DNA of 64,000 nucleotides, taken from NCBI GenBank assembly GCA_012295275.1, contig CM022675.1, positions 2,619,197-2,683,196 on the forward strand, read 5' to 3'. Positions within the stretch are counted from its first letter, which is position 1. Each line of letters begins with the position of its first letter. The position numbers and the translations under genes are program-made. Shown here in pieces: positions 28,943 to 51,480 of the stretch. The notes beneath the pieces are model-generated. The model saw nothing but the letters and a program-made list of their open reading frames with translations, had not been told where the DNA came from and did not search any database. Origin of the DNA: Chrysomallon squamiferum. Its lineage: Eukaryota; Mollusca; Gastropoda; Neomphalida; Peltospiridae.

Positions 28943-29229
28943 CAAGCACACACACGCAAAACAAAATTATATATAACTGGTTAAACAACAACAAAAACAA
29001 CAACAATGAAATAAAAATCAGAAGAAAGAAAATCAGAGAGAAAACAAAAGAAGACAAATAATTACCAAAACTTAATGTAGTTAGTGAAGTATGCTAAAGC
29101 AAAGAAAACCTTTAAACAAAGGCAATTTCACCTAAAGGTAACAACAGTTTTCAACTTCAGTTTGCTACTACAGTATATGCAATATTTGTCAGGTTAAGTA
29201 AATGTCATGTTTTTGACATCTTCCTGCTT

Positions 29230-37139
<7,910 letters not shown>

Positions 37140-37339
37140 NNNNNNNNNNNNNNNNNNNNNNNNNNNNNNNNNNNNNNNNNNNNNNNNNNNNNNNNNNNNN
37201 NNNNNNNNNNNNNNNNNNNNNNNNNNNNNNNNNNNNNNNNNNNNNNNNNNNNNNNNNNNNNNNNNNNNNNNNNNNNNNNNNNNNNNNNNNNNNNNNNNNN
37301 NNNNNNNNNNNNNNNNNNNNNNNNNNNNNNNNNNNNNNN
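37140..37339. other. Assembly gap (200 N)
   Basis: Exactly 200 N, probably a placeholder. The gap interrupts exon 6 of gene B on its left. On its right, sequence resumes in the intron before exon 6 of gene C. Both genes should therefore have exons 1-5 inside it. In gene A those exons span about 2.2 kb, so the true gap is probably several kb. Confidence 0.97.
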
Positions 37340-37616
37340 TACAAATAAAATTTAGTTGAATGTCAAGAACACAATCTATATGATGAAACACTAATTATGC
37401 ATATTATAGATAGACATATAGATATATATATATATATAGATAGATAAATAGATTGATAGATAGATAGATACCCATCAGACAGACAGACAGAAAGGTATTA
37501 TTCGAAGCAATAAATGTAGTAGTAGCAATAATAGACGTAGTAGTGATGGCAGTACTATGAAGAACATTAACTAAAATAGATATTACATGTTAATTGTTTT
37601 TAATGTTATTCTGCAG

Positions 37617-37790
37617 AAAGAGACAGAACATCACAAACACATTGAACTCAATAGACTCCTCGCTTGTCCAGTTCAACATCAACCTCAAAGACGGGTCTTC
37701 AGTTTCAGAATCAGCAGCTGTATCTTTAGATGAAGAACTTACATATGAATTTTCTACAAGTAGGAACAACGTATTTGTTTCCATATTCTC

Positions 37791-37833
<43 letters not shown>

Positions 37834-38073
37834 TATTTTTATCATGATAATAATAATCAAATAAATTCCCATTATGTGTAGAGACTTTTGCTGTCTAGTA
37901 CACACGTATACACGAATTTTATTATTATTTGTTTGTTTTTGTATTATTATTGTATTTTTATTTTTTTATTTTTTTGTCTTATTTATTATTTCATTTCTGA
38001 TTTATTCTCAGATTTCACAGCAGAGATTCTACTATATAACATTGCCGATATTGAACCAGGTAATATACATACA

Positions 38074-38131
<58 letters not shown>

Positions 38132-40442
38132 TATTCACTTCAAATATTCACTTTATTTTGCTGAATTTTTCAGTGTCTAGTCTTGATTTAAAACTAACTC
38201 TCAACTTTTACATTTTCAAATTATTCATAAACAGTTCCTTAGGAATTCTCAGCAATTTCACAAACGAACAAAAAAGTCCTCTGAGTAATTAGTGATATTT
38301 TTTATTTCTTTATGAAGTGAGTGTTCGCCTGGCTGGTGGTAATACAAGTAAAGAAGGTCGAGTAGAAGTTCTGCACGATGGCAAATGGGGCAGACTGTTC
38401 ACTAATTATTTGTACTTTTATGAAGCCACTACAATTTGTAGGAATCTTGGATTCAACAAGTAAGTCAGTAACAATACGTTCTGATTCTTCTCTATTGAGT
38501 ATTTTCTAACAACATCACCACAGCACTAAGCGACAATAATAGAACGATGAGCTCATCTTTTTTATACTAGTACAAGCGTGGTTGTGGGGTAAAAGTGTGC
38601 ATAAGAACTCTGTAAATATTTGTTGACTAAACCGAGTCTCACAACTCACTGAATTTTCCTAGATCGCTACTGTCCAGTCTTTACCTATCTATGTATCTGC
38701 ATAGCTGTCTAACTTTATCTCTGTTATCTGTCTGTGTACCTATATATCTGCATATCTTACATTCTCTCTATCTCTATACCCCTCTATCTGCATATCTAAC
38801 TTTCTCTGTCTCTATCTTTAAACATATCTATCTGCATATCTAACTTTCTCTGTCTATCTTTAAACATATCTATCTGCATATCTAACTTTCTCTGTCTATC
38901 TTTAAACATATCTATCTGCATATCTAACTTTCTCTGTCTCTATCTTTAAACATATCTATCTGCATATCTAACTTTCTCTGTCTCTTTAAACATATCTATT
39001 TATCTAAATCTTTAAATCTATCTGCATATCTAACTTTCTCTGTCTATCTTTAAAACTTATCTATCTGCATATCTAACTTTCTCTGTCTATCTTTAAAACT
39101 TATCTATCTGTATATCTAACTTTGTCTCTATCTGTAAACGTATCTGACGGCATAGCTGTCTAACGTCCTCTGTCTCTATCTTTAAATATATCTATCTGCA
39201 TATCTGTCTAACTTCCTCTGTCTCTATCTCTAAATCTATCTATGTAGCTGTCTAACTTATCTTTATTATCTCTCTGTGTACCTATATATCTGCATATCTC
39301 ACATTCTGTCACATTCTCTCTATCTTTAATTATTTTAATAATAATACGCTCAATTTCCTTCAAATAGTTTCTATCTATCTGCATATCTGTCTATTAACCT
39401 ATATATCTAACTATTATCATATCTTTCTAACTGTATCTCTATTATCGTCTGTGTACCTATATATCTGCATATTTAACACTATCTCTATCTGCATATCTTT
39501 CTTCACATTTTACAGTTTTATGAAGTATAAATGTAAAATTATCTTCAAAACAATAAAAATTAAAAAAAGAACAAATAATAATAACGCTAGTGTAATTTCA
39601 CGAACAAGATTGTGTGTTTGTTTGTGTGTATATTAGCGTGTTATTGTGTGTGTGTCTGTGTACGTATTAGCAGCACTGCTGTTACAACTAAACTTACTTG
39701 TCTGTGCTGGACAGTGCGTTTGGTCTGCCACGTGGTAAAGGTTTCTTCCCGGGTGGAAGTGGGCAGATTTGGACCGGTTATTTAAACTGTTACGGATTTG
39801 AAATGGATGTAGACGACTGTAACGGTTGGAAGATCAAGGGCTGTGATGATAAATGCAAAGACAAACAAATTGGAGTTATATGTGACGGTAAGAAAAATAT
39901 TATTATTATTATTATTATTATTATTACGATCAACGATCATCATCATCATAATATTTTTGTTGTTTTGTTGTGGTTGTTTTTGTTGTTAATATTTGAAAAC
40001 ATTAACAAATCAACGAGAGACAGAACATTTTTTTCTAAGGTACCTATTACACAGAGTTTCTCGCTCTTATGAAGATTAAAATAAATAATGTTGAAAATAA
40101 TAATAAAATAAAAATAGGAAACATTAAATGCAAAACAGATATAAAATATCAGTTGGGAATTCAATCATTAAAACAGTAACAATAATTATCATGATGATGA
40201 TTATAATAAATCACTAAAAGCTAGAATTAAATAAAAATTGTGTTTTGTTTCACTAAATAAGAAAACCCTACACCATACAAACTGAGACTAGCGGAGCAGG
40301 GAAGTAAACATGAAGGAAAACTTCAAATATATGATGAAGGAAAATGGAATTCAGTGTGTTATAAGAATCATTTTGACCAAGCTTCAGCTGAAGTAGCATG
40401 CAGGCAACTCGGTTATGCAAAGTTAGTATGTTTATTTATTTT

Positions 40443-40497
<55 letters not shown>

Positions 40498-40658
40498 TTT
40501 TATTACTATTATTGTTGTTGTTATTGTTATTATTATTATTATTATTATTGTTGTTGTTGTTGTTGTTGTTTTGGGGTTTTATTGTGTTATACTTTTGGTT
40601 TTCTTGTTTTCTTTTTTTTTGTAAATGTATTTACAAAATGTATAATGTGTAACTAACC

Positions 40659-40721
<63 letters not shown>

Positions 40722-42069
40722 TATAGACGGTCTGTCTACAAAGGCATATTTTTTAATAATTACATTTTGTTTTTGTGTTTGTGTGTGTGTGTGTATGCGT
40801 GTGTGTATGTGTGTGTGTGTGCGTGTGTGTGTGTCCACAGAGTAGAAAACTTTGCTATAGGTGAAAAGGTGGTTGGTAACAGATGGAAGTATGACGCTAA
40901 CTGCCTTGATTATGAACCTGGTCTTCATCTGTGTGTTCTGACAGATCACGATGAACAAACTGAATGTCATTACGTAAAACTGAATTGTTCAGGTATTTAT
41001 GTGAAAACTATCAGTTTTTGTTACGTCCGTGTCAATTAGCGACTTACATTCAGAAAGCAATCTATGATCCTGTCGCATACTTATTATACGAAAAAGGCAG
41101 AAATCTCCAATGCAAATGACAGTCTCCCCATTCCATGTGAGAAAATATTTATTTTATTAGCTGTGACAAAACAATATATTAATAATTTATCTCATAATGA
41201 AATCTACAAAGAATGCGCAATTATTTGGAAAGATATCTGAATAATAAAAAAGTAAAAACATCTAATCGTAAGGCACATGCTGCCTTTTACAGTCACTTAT
41301 CTATGAATGTATTGATTTTGTGTTTATGTTTATTTTCTAGTGGACATATCAAACATTGAACTACGACTAGTTGGTGGTCCAAGCAGTAACTACGGTGTCG
41401 TTGAAGTGAAAATAAACAATGAGTGGGGCAGACTGTATGATGATCGCCCTAGTCCAGGTGATGCTAAAGTTTTGTGCAAGACACTTGGCTTTAACCAGTA
41501 AGTAAAAACAGAATCTAATATTAAAACAGATGAATATCCCTTGAAATCATGCAGTAATTTTATTAAAGCTTATAATAATGATCATTATGATGACGATGAT
41601 GGTAATGATAAACGATGATGATGATAATAATAATAATAGTAGTACACAAACTGACATAATTACTCTGTATGAACTGATATAATTTTGGCTGCTTTTGCTT
41701 ACTTATTTATTAAAAGCAGTTACAGAGCAATGTCATTCAGTGAAAGTGAGCATAATCTGACGTCAAGCAACAAAAAGATTTGGATATCAAGACTACGATG
41801 TTCAGGACTGGAAAAGAACATTAATGAGTGTTACCTTGAACTTCATGAAAAGGATGATCATGAGAAGTACACAGCACTGCTGTGTGCAGGTAATGTATTT
41901 TACACAGCGAACACTAAACATCTACTACATGTTTATTGTCGTGGAGAAAAAACATTGAACAAAGCGATCTGAAACAATTTAAATAAAAAAATCTTGATTG
42001 GCTAGATACACACCTTTGTTTTGTGTGTTTTTCTGTCTGAGTCATCTGACAAGGAAAACATTGTAATAA

Positions 42070-42153
<84 letters not shown>

Positions 42154-43399
42154 GTTATGGTTTTTTTATTATTATTATTATTGTTTTATTAGAAGATAAC
42201 CCAGAAATTGAGATTCGTCTGGTTGGAGGCAGTTCAGAACGAGAAGGTCGAGTAGAGATTAAATATCTTGGAATGTGGGGCACAGTCTGTGATGACTATC
42301 ATACTGATTACAACGCAGCTGTTTACTGCAGAATGCTGGGTTTCACTAAGTAAGTTATTAATAATGATTATTATAACAAATGTTTACTGCAGAATGCTGG
42401 GTTTCACTAAGTGAGTTATTAATATAGATTATTTTAACAGCTGTTTACTGCAGAATGCTGGGTTTTACTAAGTAAGTTATTAATAATGATTATTATAACA
42501 GCTGTTTACTGCAGAATGCTGGGTTTCACTCACTAAGTTACTAATGATGATTTTGTAGCAGCTGTTTACTACAGCACTGTAAGATTATTAACAACGATTA
42601 TTGTAGATGTAATAGCGAGTGTTATTAATAGCCGTCTTACTTTCTTAAAATTATTTTTATTACAATTGTGTTTTTTTTCTTTTCTCTTTCTTTTTTTTTT
42701 CTGTTTCTATTTTTATTTTATTTTTTACTCTTCTTTGCTTCGCTTAGTAATTATTAACAATTGTTTAATACACATTGTAGGTTATTAGTAATGATTATTA
42801 CGATAGCTAGACGCTACAACGTAATTGTTTTCCTTACGTAGGTTAATAATTATTGTTTCTATAGCAGCTCTCTATTATGACATTACCAACAACGGTTATT
42901 ATAAGACTATGATAGTAAACAAACATACTTGCCATTGACTCATTGCCTGTTTTACAGTTCAAATGCTACAGCTTTTGAGAAAGCCTACTTTGGTGCAGGA
43001 TCAGGACCTATCTTTCTGCAGCACGTACACTGTTTGGGAAATGAAACCAGTTTTGAACAATGCAGTTTTCAGTGGGACGACTATTGGTGTAGCCATGAAG
43101 AAGATGCTGGTGTGAGATGTGCAGGTGACACTAAACAACTGTGAATGATTATTCTTTAAATTTCACTAGTTTTATGTCTTTTATCACCTGTTATTTATAA
43201 TGCTATTATTTACAAAATATCAGAAAGAAACTTAAAAATTATCAATAAATTTAGAACATTGAAATTATTGCATTTTCGTTTTTCGAGAAAAAACAATGTT
43301 AATAGATAAATTAAAAACAACAACAAAAAAAAACAACACTAGCCAGGGCAATAGACGTAATTATACTACTACAGCATCTACTACTACTACTACTACTAC

Positions 43400-43454
<55 letters not shown>

Positions 43455-44303
43455 TATTATTATTATTAATATTATTAGTAGTAGTAGTATTATTATTGTT
43501 ATTATTATTATTAGAATGTTGACCTTTAATTTGAATTTTATCATTAGCAACTCAAAAGTAATTCTTATGAGCTGCACGCCTAATCTATGAAATGAAGAGA
43601 AAATATTTAACGTCTTAAAAAGTATTTATCTACACACACCATTTATTAGCATTGTATTAATTTTACCAATGTTGAAAACAAAATGTTATGTGTAAGTAAA
43701 TAAATAAATAAATAAATAAATACAGACACAGGTACGCATTTCATATTATATTACATGACTTTTCCTTCCAGAATTTGTCTTCCATTTTTAAGTACAGTTT
43801 AATTCAATTATTATCAGTATTATTATCATCCACACATTTCTAGACGAATGTGAAAGTGTTCTTTCCAGGACGAAATTTTTGCCTCTGAATTTCTGTGGTT
43901 ATTATCAACAGTTATTCACTTTTAACTCTTCTAATAACGGAAATAAAATTACTAGTAAACATGACATTTAATTCCCATCACTTAGCATAATCTTCGTTAT
44001 AACTGCTAGTCAAAATATAATTTTGCTGGAGATAGCAACATCTGTAAACGCAAATATTGTAATACTTTCAAACAGAGCCAGCAAACTCAGGCACTCTCAG
44101 GCTGGAATCATGCACTGCTGATAATCAGAAAACTGGAGAAGATAGGGAAACTTTGAAAATCATTGAAGACAGGTAAATAAAACATGTTGACATTTTTTAT
44201 ACACTTATACTTGTTTAGCCCAGAACTCATAAACATGGAATTTTAATGGCTTCCGAGAAGCACTAGAGAATACTGAACATCATCATCATCACCATCATTA
44301 TTA

Positions 44304-44376
<73 letters not shown>

Positions 44377-45503
44377 ATTATTTTTTTATATATATTTGTT
44401 TCGTTATATTATTAACATTATTATTATTTAAGAAAATATATATATTATTTTCTTTTCTTTTTCACTTCAGCTAGCAAGATTCATTCTAGATTCAAATAAA
44501 TATCTTACGTAAATTAATGACCTCTGGATAGGCACTCCAACTGCAGACTAATTCTTTTGAAAATATTTACAATCACCAAGTATTATTTTTTTGAAAAATA
44601 TATAACTTTATAGCTTCTAATAATTAGAATAAGTGAATCTCCTTTTAAAACACTTAGAGTTTATTCAGATGGAGAAAACTAAAGAGAAATGCTATTTAAT
44701 CTGATACTCTTTATTTATTCAGCTGTCCATCGTCTGAGATTGGTAAACTGATGATACAGGAACCTGAAAGATCTGGAAACAACGTCACATTCAAGTTGAA
44801 GGCTTTCACCTTTAACAAAAACAACGCAGTCTCTACAGAATGTTCTGTCAAAGTATGTCCTCCAGATAAAAAAACTCAGTGCGACCCTGTAAGTGTTATC
44901 ATTTTCTTCTATTAGTTCTAGATAATTTTATTTTATGTGTTTTATTTTGTCAGCTTAAAATATGCACATCACAGAATGATGTAGTCTAGATGATTATTAG
45001 TGATAAAAGTGAACACATTTGTTACTCTATTTTAGCAATGGACAGTATTAGGAATATATTTAAATAAATGATAGTTTGAAACTGGTAAAATCTTATACGA
45101 AGGAAGAAATATATTTAAATATTAAGTTACGACTTGAAAATTGCTACTGTCCAAAGCTATTCATTTCTTAAATACTTTTCCGTATTGTTCTTAAAGAATT
45201 TGTAAAAAATTATTTTAATAATAATTCGCTCAATTTCCTTCAGAGAGTTTCTGTAAGTCAGGCTTGTTAAAGTTTATCTCCCCTGAAATGTAAATCTAAC
45301 AAAGTGTCAGTTTTAGAAACAAAGACTAAGAACGGTAGCTGATAGTCAATTTAATACCAGACAAAGGTGATCAAATAACAGACAAAACAATTTGGTTTGT
45401 ATGAAATAACAAAGACGAAGTTGTATAAATACAACTAACAAACACACTTAAAGCTAACATACGCATGCTAGGAAAGTAAAATGTATGGTTATAATTATTT
45501 TTT

Positions 45504-45538
<35 letters not shown>

Positions 45539-46481
45539 CTTTATTTATTTATGAATTAATATAACATAGAATTAAACTGGTAAAATCCTTTATTAGTCTA
45601 TATTTAAGATACAGTCTGAAAGTTGCTTGTTTCAAAAGCCGCTGTTTTCAAGTCACTTTCTCTTATTGTTCTTGAATAATATGTAAAACATTCTTATATT
45701 AAAAGACTATACAGAAGAAAAAAAAAGAATGAAATGTTTCTTTCAAATTTCATTTTGATTATTTTCTCATCATTTCATTTGATTATCATTTTTATTTTCA
45801 TTATGACTATCTTACTACTAGTAGTACTACTAATACTAAAACTATTACTACTAACTCTGCTTCTATTTACTGACTAATTAATATATTACATAAGTAATAA
45901 ATCTATTAATATTCATTTTTATAAAATTTAATCGAACCAGCCAACCATTAAGTAAGAAAGTAAGTAGTAAATACATAAACAAACAAACAAACAAAAACAA
46001 ACATACAAACTTTCAATTCAGGTGGACTGCAATGGCAAGGAAGGGTTTGGAAGAAAAAGAAGATCTGCTGAAATGTCTGATGAACTTGTCAGAAAGACAT
46101 ACATTGTTCTGGACGTGATGGATGGAAATCAAATACCAAGTGAGTTTGTAACATTATTGTCTTTTACGTAAATAACCTTTATGGTTAGTTTCGTCAGTTT
46201 AAATCAACAGTTAAATGCAGACTTTATTTATCATATATTAGTTGTAAGAAAGAAAAGAAACATCTGATATTTGAAAACCTTCCTACATTCTAGGTACTTC
46301 ACAGACATCTGATGAAGAACATGGATCTGATCTAGTTTATGTCAGCACCACGATTCTGATTGTTGTCTGTGTTGTCATGGTGATCATCTTCTCAGTTGTC
46401 ATTGGGATTGTGGTGGTCGTCTTCCTGAGGAAGAAAAAGTCCAGTCTGAAGAAGGAAGATTTCAACAAACACCAGATTTAA
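37617..46481 (+). CDS. Gene C: third paralogue, 5' exons lost in gap, frame intact
   Basis: Exons: 37617-37759, 38012-38059, 38318-38459, 39715-39887, 40262-40421, 40841-40992, 41341-41497, 41717-41889, 42193-42349, 42958-43124, 44076-44172, 44723-44888, 46022-46139, 46294-46481. They match gene A exons 6-19 in order and phase and give about 680 residues without a stop: first part of ZP-C, linker, SRCR1-4, rest of ZP-C, GRKRRS, transmembrane helix. The cytoplasmic tail is longer than in A and B ([17 protein letters not shown]). Exon 6 begins RKRQNITN instead of RDTLNITN. Exons 1-5 (signal peptide, EGF modules, ZP-N) are not visible and should lie in the 200-N gap. It is head to head with gene B. 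Confidence 0.9.
38690..39500 (+). repeat. Minisatellite in gene C intron 8
   Basis: About fifteen imperfect units of roughly 40 bp built from TATCTGCATATCTAACTTTC and CTGTCTATCTTTAAA segments. It fills most of the intron between the two halves of SRCR1. Genes A and B lack it in the same intron, so it arose in gene C after duplication. Confidence 0.9.
40766..40840 (+). promoter_or_regulatory. (GT)n tract abutting the gene C exon 11 acceptor
   Basis: A nearly pure GT/TG tract with a few GC and AT units runs up to TCCACAG, the acceptor of the second SRCR2 exon, and replaces the usual polypyrimidine tract. UG repeats in RNA are known binding sites for CELF and TDP-43 family proteins, so regulated inclusion of this exon is possible. 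This is inference. Confidence 0.4.
42350..42600 (+). repeat. Tandem copies of the gene C exon 14 tail
   Basis: After the exon 14 donor at 42350, the segment TTTACTGCAGAATGCTGGG plus the following TTTCACTAAGT(A/G)AG donor is repeated three more times (near 42380, 42440 and 42505). A fourth copy near 42563 is diverged. The unit is about 60 bp. Several units also have a TATAACAG just before the copied exon end, so each looks like a small exon of about 31 nt with acceptor and donor. Confidence 0.88.
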
Positions 46482-46819
46482 TTAACTTGAGAAACATTTC
46501 ATGTTACTGTAGAAGCAAAGATTTTCAGTGATTATCCCTTTTTCATTATTTTTATAATTTTTTTCGCAATTTTTATTTATTTATTTATTTGCTTTGTTTA
46601 TATACTGACTTTTTGTTTAATTTGTTTGCTTGCAATTAAATTTCTCTGGTTTAAGGGGTAACAGTGATTATTTTGATGAACATTTCTTTGAATAGCAACG
46701 AACACAAATTCCTTTATCAATTTGTTTGTTTGTTTATTTTATTTGTTGTTTTTCGTTTGGTAGTTTAGTTGTTCACTTTTATTTTATTTTTATTTTACTT
46801 TTTTATTTTAATTATTATA

Positions 46820-46884
<65 letters not shown>

Positions 46885-46935
46885 TTATTGTTATTGTTAA
46901 TATTGTTGTTATTATTATTATTATTATTATTATTG

Positions 46936-46984
<49 letters not shown>

Positions 46985-48819
46985 CGTAATGGTATTAGTA
47001 TTACTTAATTTTTTTGCTTCTTCTGCTGCTAGTAAAGCTTGCATCTGTATTTTTTCGAAAGATATATTTTTTTGTTTCTTTATTATTATAACAATGATTA
47101 TTTTATGTTTAATTATATTTTCAACAGGTTTAATAAATGCTTTTAGAAATGATTTTCTTGTAATTTGTTTTCTTTTCTGCAAGAAATCTCTATTTGTCAG
47201 CGATTCTATTGTGTTTTCTCATATAGTACTGTCCTATCCGTTTAACTTGGTGCATCTTGTCTAGTCACGTCTGTATCTTGATGTTAATATCTAAGGGGAA
47301 ATGTAAGTATTCTTAGAAACATTTAATGTGAAGAGTGGTTGCCCACATTTTACCATACCGTTACCAGTTCATGCTCATTTTACAAAATCTATTTATCACT
47401 TTTCTCTTTCTTTTAGTTTTGATTTTGAATTCATTTAGTACAAACAATAATTTTCTAATGATCAAATATTGCCATTCACCAAAATAAGCTTCACTTCGAG
47501 AAGAGTTTTCAGTATGGATGTCATCAGTGAACGAATACGTGAATTCAGAAACACATCAGAGAGGAGAAAAAAGAGAGAACAAGCAGGAAAAGACAAGAAA
47601 CAAATTTAATAATAATAACAGTAGTAGTAGGTCATTTTAACTATGTACAAACATTTAAATATGATTTAGTTCATCATTCTGTGATATTTATTGCCAGTAA
47701 TTCTCTTTCACCAGCCGGAATTATAGAAATTGATAAAAATGTCCCGAAAAGTAAAAACAAGAAAGAGACAGATTCGTTCCTTCTACCTGACCTTTGTGTC
47801 ATTTACAGCCAGTATCTCTCTTTTACAAAGAGAAATTAGACAAATAAAACAAAATAAAAAATAAAAAAAATGAAATGTGTGCGTATCCGTGTGTGTGTGT
47901 GTGTGTGTGTTCATGTGTGTGTGCGTGTATGTGTGTTTGTGTTTGTGCCTACACTTTTTCCTTTACAGATCCTGTCATTATGAGTGATGAAGTTTAATTA
48001 AACAATAGTGGACATTTTAGCAAAGCACAAAATTACTAGTAGATGAAATCTGTCTGTGCTCCACCCAGCACTCACAGTCCACGTCTAATGCAGCTCTAGA
48101 CAAAACTACTTCAGCCTTTTTCATTTTTTGTTAAATTGTTTTTAAACTTCACTTTTCTCTCTCAGATTGTTTTCACACAAAATAGAGAGCTATATGATGT
48201 GGATGAAAGAATGACGCACCTTTTCTAAACTTTTCTCTCCAAAGAAATCAAACAAATATGACGAGTTGATAGATGTACTCAAGAATTAACTTATTAGTCT
48301 GTGTAGTGCACACACCACTTATCTGAAAATACAACTTCACTTCATCATCCTAACTCCTGCAGAGAAAGGATCCATATCAGACAGGTTTTTTGTTTTTATT
48401 TATTTTTTAATTTTATTATTATTATTATTATTATAAAAAATATTTCACGTTATAGTCAAATTTGGAAATAGAGATGTCATTTAATTTAGCATTCTGAAAC
48501 ATGTTTAGATTCTATCAATATTGTGCTTTGCTGTTTTTCAAAAGGACTGTATGTGTGAAATTTTACAGATATTTTTTTTTTCTCTTATCTAACAAAAGTG
48601 CAACAAGAATAACAAAAACAGTCATAAGTACTTTTGTAAATATATTCATTTCAAAAAGTTATACAAAAGAATACTGAAAATATGAAACAGAGAATAAGTT
48701 ACACTGCAGTGACACAAACAAGTTAACTTACATTATTGTTTAACATAATACATCCAGAACTGTCAGATGTAGCAGTCCACTTGTGAATAAAGAAAAAAAC
48801 ATGTTAATAGTAGTATGTA

Positions 48820-49000
48820 TCAGTCTAGTTGTATACAAATATTGTGAACAGTGTATATACCAGTCTAAGTGAAAATAAAATATTGTTAACATTGTTATGT
48901 ACCAGTCTAGCAGTAAACAAATCATGTTAACACTGTTAAGTACCAGTCTAGCTGTAAACAACTTTTATTAACAGCATCATGTACCAGTCTAGTTTGAAAC
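48820..49000 (+). repeat. Minisatellite with TACCAGTCTAG units
   Basis: Four to five imperfect units of about 45 bp. Each has (T/G)TA(C/T)CAGTCTAG followed by a (C/T)TG(T/A)AAACAA-like part and a GTTAACA.TGTTA part. Confidence 0.8.
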
Positions 49001-49315
49001 AAATCTTGATATCAGATGAAACATCCATATTAACACAAATGTAAATACTTTTACTGATATTTTAAAAATAAAATGTTAATATAATCAGGGTTCACAGTTT
49101 ATTAGAAAAGGACATTGTTAATTTGAGAAATTATTAAAACTTCATTATAATACTGCTGTATTAAAGCAGCTGTTTTAATGGAGTTTTTTCACGAATTGTA
49201 AAGTCCTGAAACAAAAAATAATAAAAAAAATAAAAATAAACAAATAAAGTAAATAAATAAATAATAACAATTATAATAAAAATATAAATTAAAAAAAAAA
49301 TTAATAATAATAATA

Positions 49316-49373
<58 letters not shown>

Positions 49374-51239
49374 CTTTTGTTTTCATATGTGCTACCTATA
49401 AAATATAAAAGTGCAGGCTGGCATAAAAATATCTTATTATGATGTATATATTTGATGCACTGTATATCTAAGAAAATACTAATAATAACAAAACAAAACA
49501 AAAATTAAAATTAAAAAAAAAATTTATAAAATACATTGTTAATTAATACTACACAGTAAAATTAAAAAATTAAAAAATATTATAATACAAAAATAAAACT
49601 ACTAGACAATTGTGTTGTAATTGCTATATTTCTTACTGCTCATCAGTTTCATATTCAAATACTGTGAAGAAAACTGGTATGTAATATCTTGTTTATGTAA
49701 AAATGTGATGTAGGCTACATTTAAATACAAAAGTTATATCTAGTTTAAGTAGACAGGTGACAAGCAGGCTGTGATAGTTGACTTAGCAGAACTTGGATGA
49801 CAAATGTTGAGAATTTCCTGATATGAAAACTAATAATACTTCAACCAAAAAAGTATAGTTATTTTATTTTTGTTATTAAATAACTAAACTGTGATATACT
49901 GGATATTTTTTCTCTTATTTATTCATTTATTTAATTTCATTATTTAGCATTATAATAAATATACATTTTAATTTATTTTCTTATTATAATTTTATTTTTT
50001 GTTTTTCTTAGCAATTACTGGCTTATATTTTGATTTTTCTCAACATCACAGAAGGAAATATGTATTTATTCTTTGTATGTTTGTTTTATATTTTATTTAT
50101 TTTAAATCTATTTTATCTATGTTAACAATCATATAAAATAATGGACATACACACAGATATACATATCAACATACAACATACTGATCGTCATGCATAACTT
50201 GATATATTATCATGCTGATGATAATAATAAACCATACATACATTATACATGCAAATCATAATTAAAAGAAATATACATTTAAAGAATGGACATGCAGCAT
50301 TTTACAAATATTCAAATTTGCATTTAACATTTTATATCATACAGTTCAATGAAAAATATGCAGTTTCTGAAAACCCTGCCTATAATTATAATGGAGTGTA
50401 AATTTAAAAGAAATTGTAAAAGAAAACATTTAAAATAATAAATAAATAAAAATGAATGATATAGTTTTATTGCATGCCTGCATATTGGTATAATTTGTAG
50501 AGTTTGTAAAATTGTCTATTTTATGATTGTAGTCACATCATATCCTGACACCAGATACAAAAAAAAAATATATAATCTGCATCATCGTTATCTCACAAAA
50601 TGAAAAAAAAAAACCAAAACCCCAAAACCCCATATATTTATAGTTTTTCAAACTCTTTTATTATTAATATATCAAAAATGAAATTCTAATATGTATGACA
50701 AAACTGATAAATCAATGATACTTGGTTTATGTTATCTATACAGATACAAATTTAAAAAATCTATTTGATTGCATACAGTTCTATTCTGAAGACAGCAAGT
50801 GAGTATTTCAAAACTGTAATAATTAGAAAGAAAAGGTAATAAAAATCTCTGAAGTGACTAACATGAATTAGAACTGTGTATGAGTCACAGAGTTTGTTAA
50901 GTTTCTCTGATATTACAATTAATCTCAACATTCAATCTGGACAAAGCCAGTTAGTATTTATTAATCTAAAAGAAAAAAGAATATATATATATATATATTA
51001 TATTAAAGAAATTATATAAGTTTTATTATTGTAAGCTTCCAAGCTGACACTGTGTACTGTTACAACAGTTATATCAAAGATTTAAAAGAGAAACAGTTTC
51101 TTGATACAACAGAGTTACAACAATCAGTGATAAACAAATGTGGAATGCTCTTCATCTTTGGCTTATGTTATCTGCACGAAAAAAACTGCTGTGTTTGAAA
51201 TTGTGTAACACTCCAGACACTAAAATCCATCATTCACCC

Positions 51240-51480
51240 AGTTTGTTAAAATGTTGTAAAATTACATTAGTTTCATAAGTTCTACAGTTTGTTAAAATGT
51301 TGTAAAATTACATTAGTTTCATCAGTTCTACAGGTTGTTAAAATGTTGTAAATAACATTAGCTTTATCAGTTCTACAGTTTGTTAAAATGTAAAATTACA
51401 TTAGCTTTATCAGTTCTACAGTTTGTTAAAATGTTGTAAAATTACATTAGCTTCATCATTTCTACAGTTTGTTAAAGTAT
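51240..51480 (+). repeat. Minisatellite in the presumed chimaerin 3' UTR
   Basis: Five units of about 46 bp with the pattern CAGTTTGTTAAAATGTTGTA, then AAATTACATTAG and TTCATCAGTTCTA. It lies 0.5-0.75 kb beyond the chimaerin stop on the minus strand, so it may be transcribed in the 3' UTR. Confidence 0.85.

Noticed and set aside
47515-47610. Short highly charged 31-codon frame (MDVISERIREFRNTSERRKK...)
   Set aside because: Too short, no homologue recognised, no splice partners identified. It may be a decayed exon or chance.
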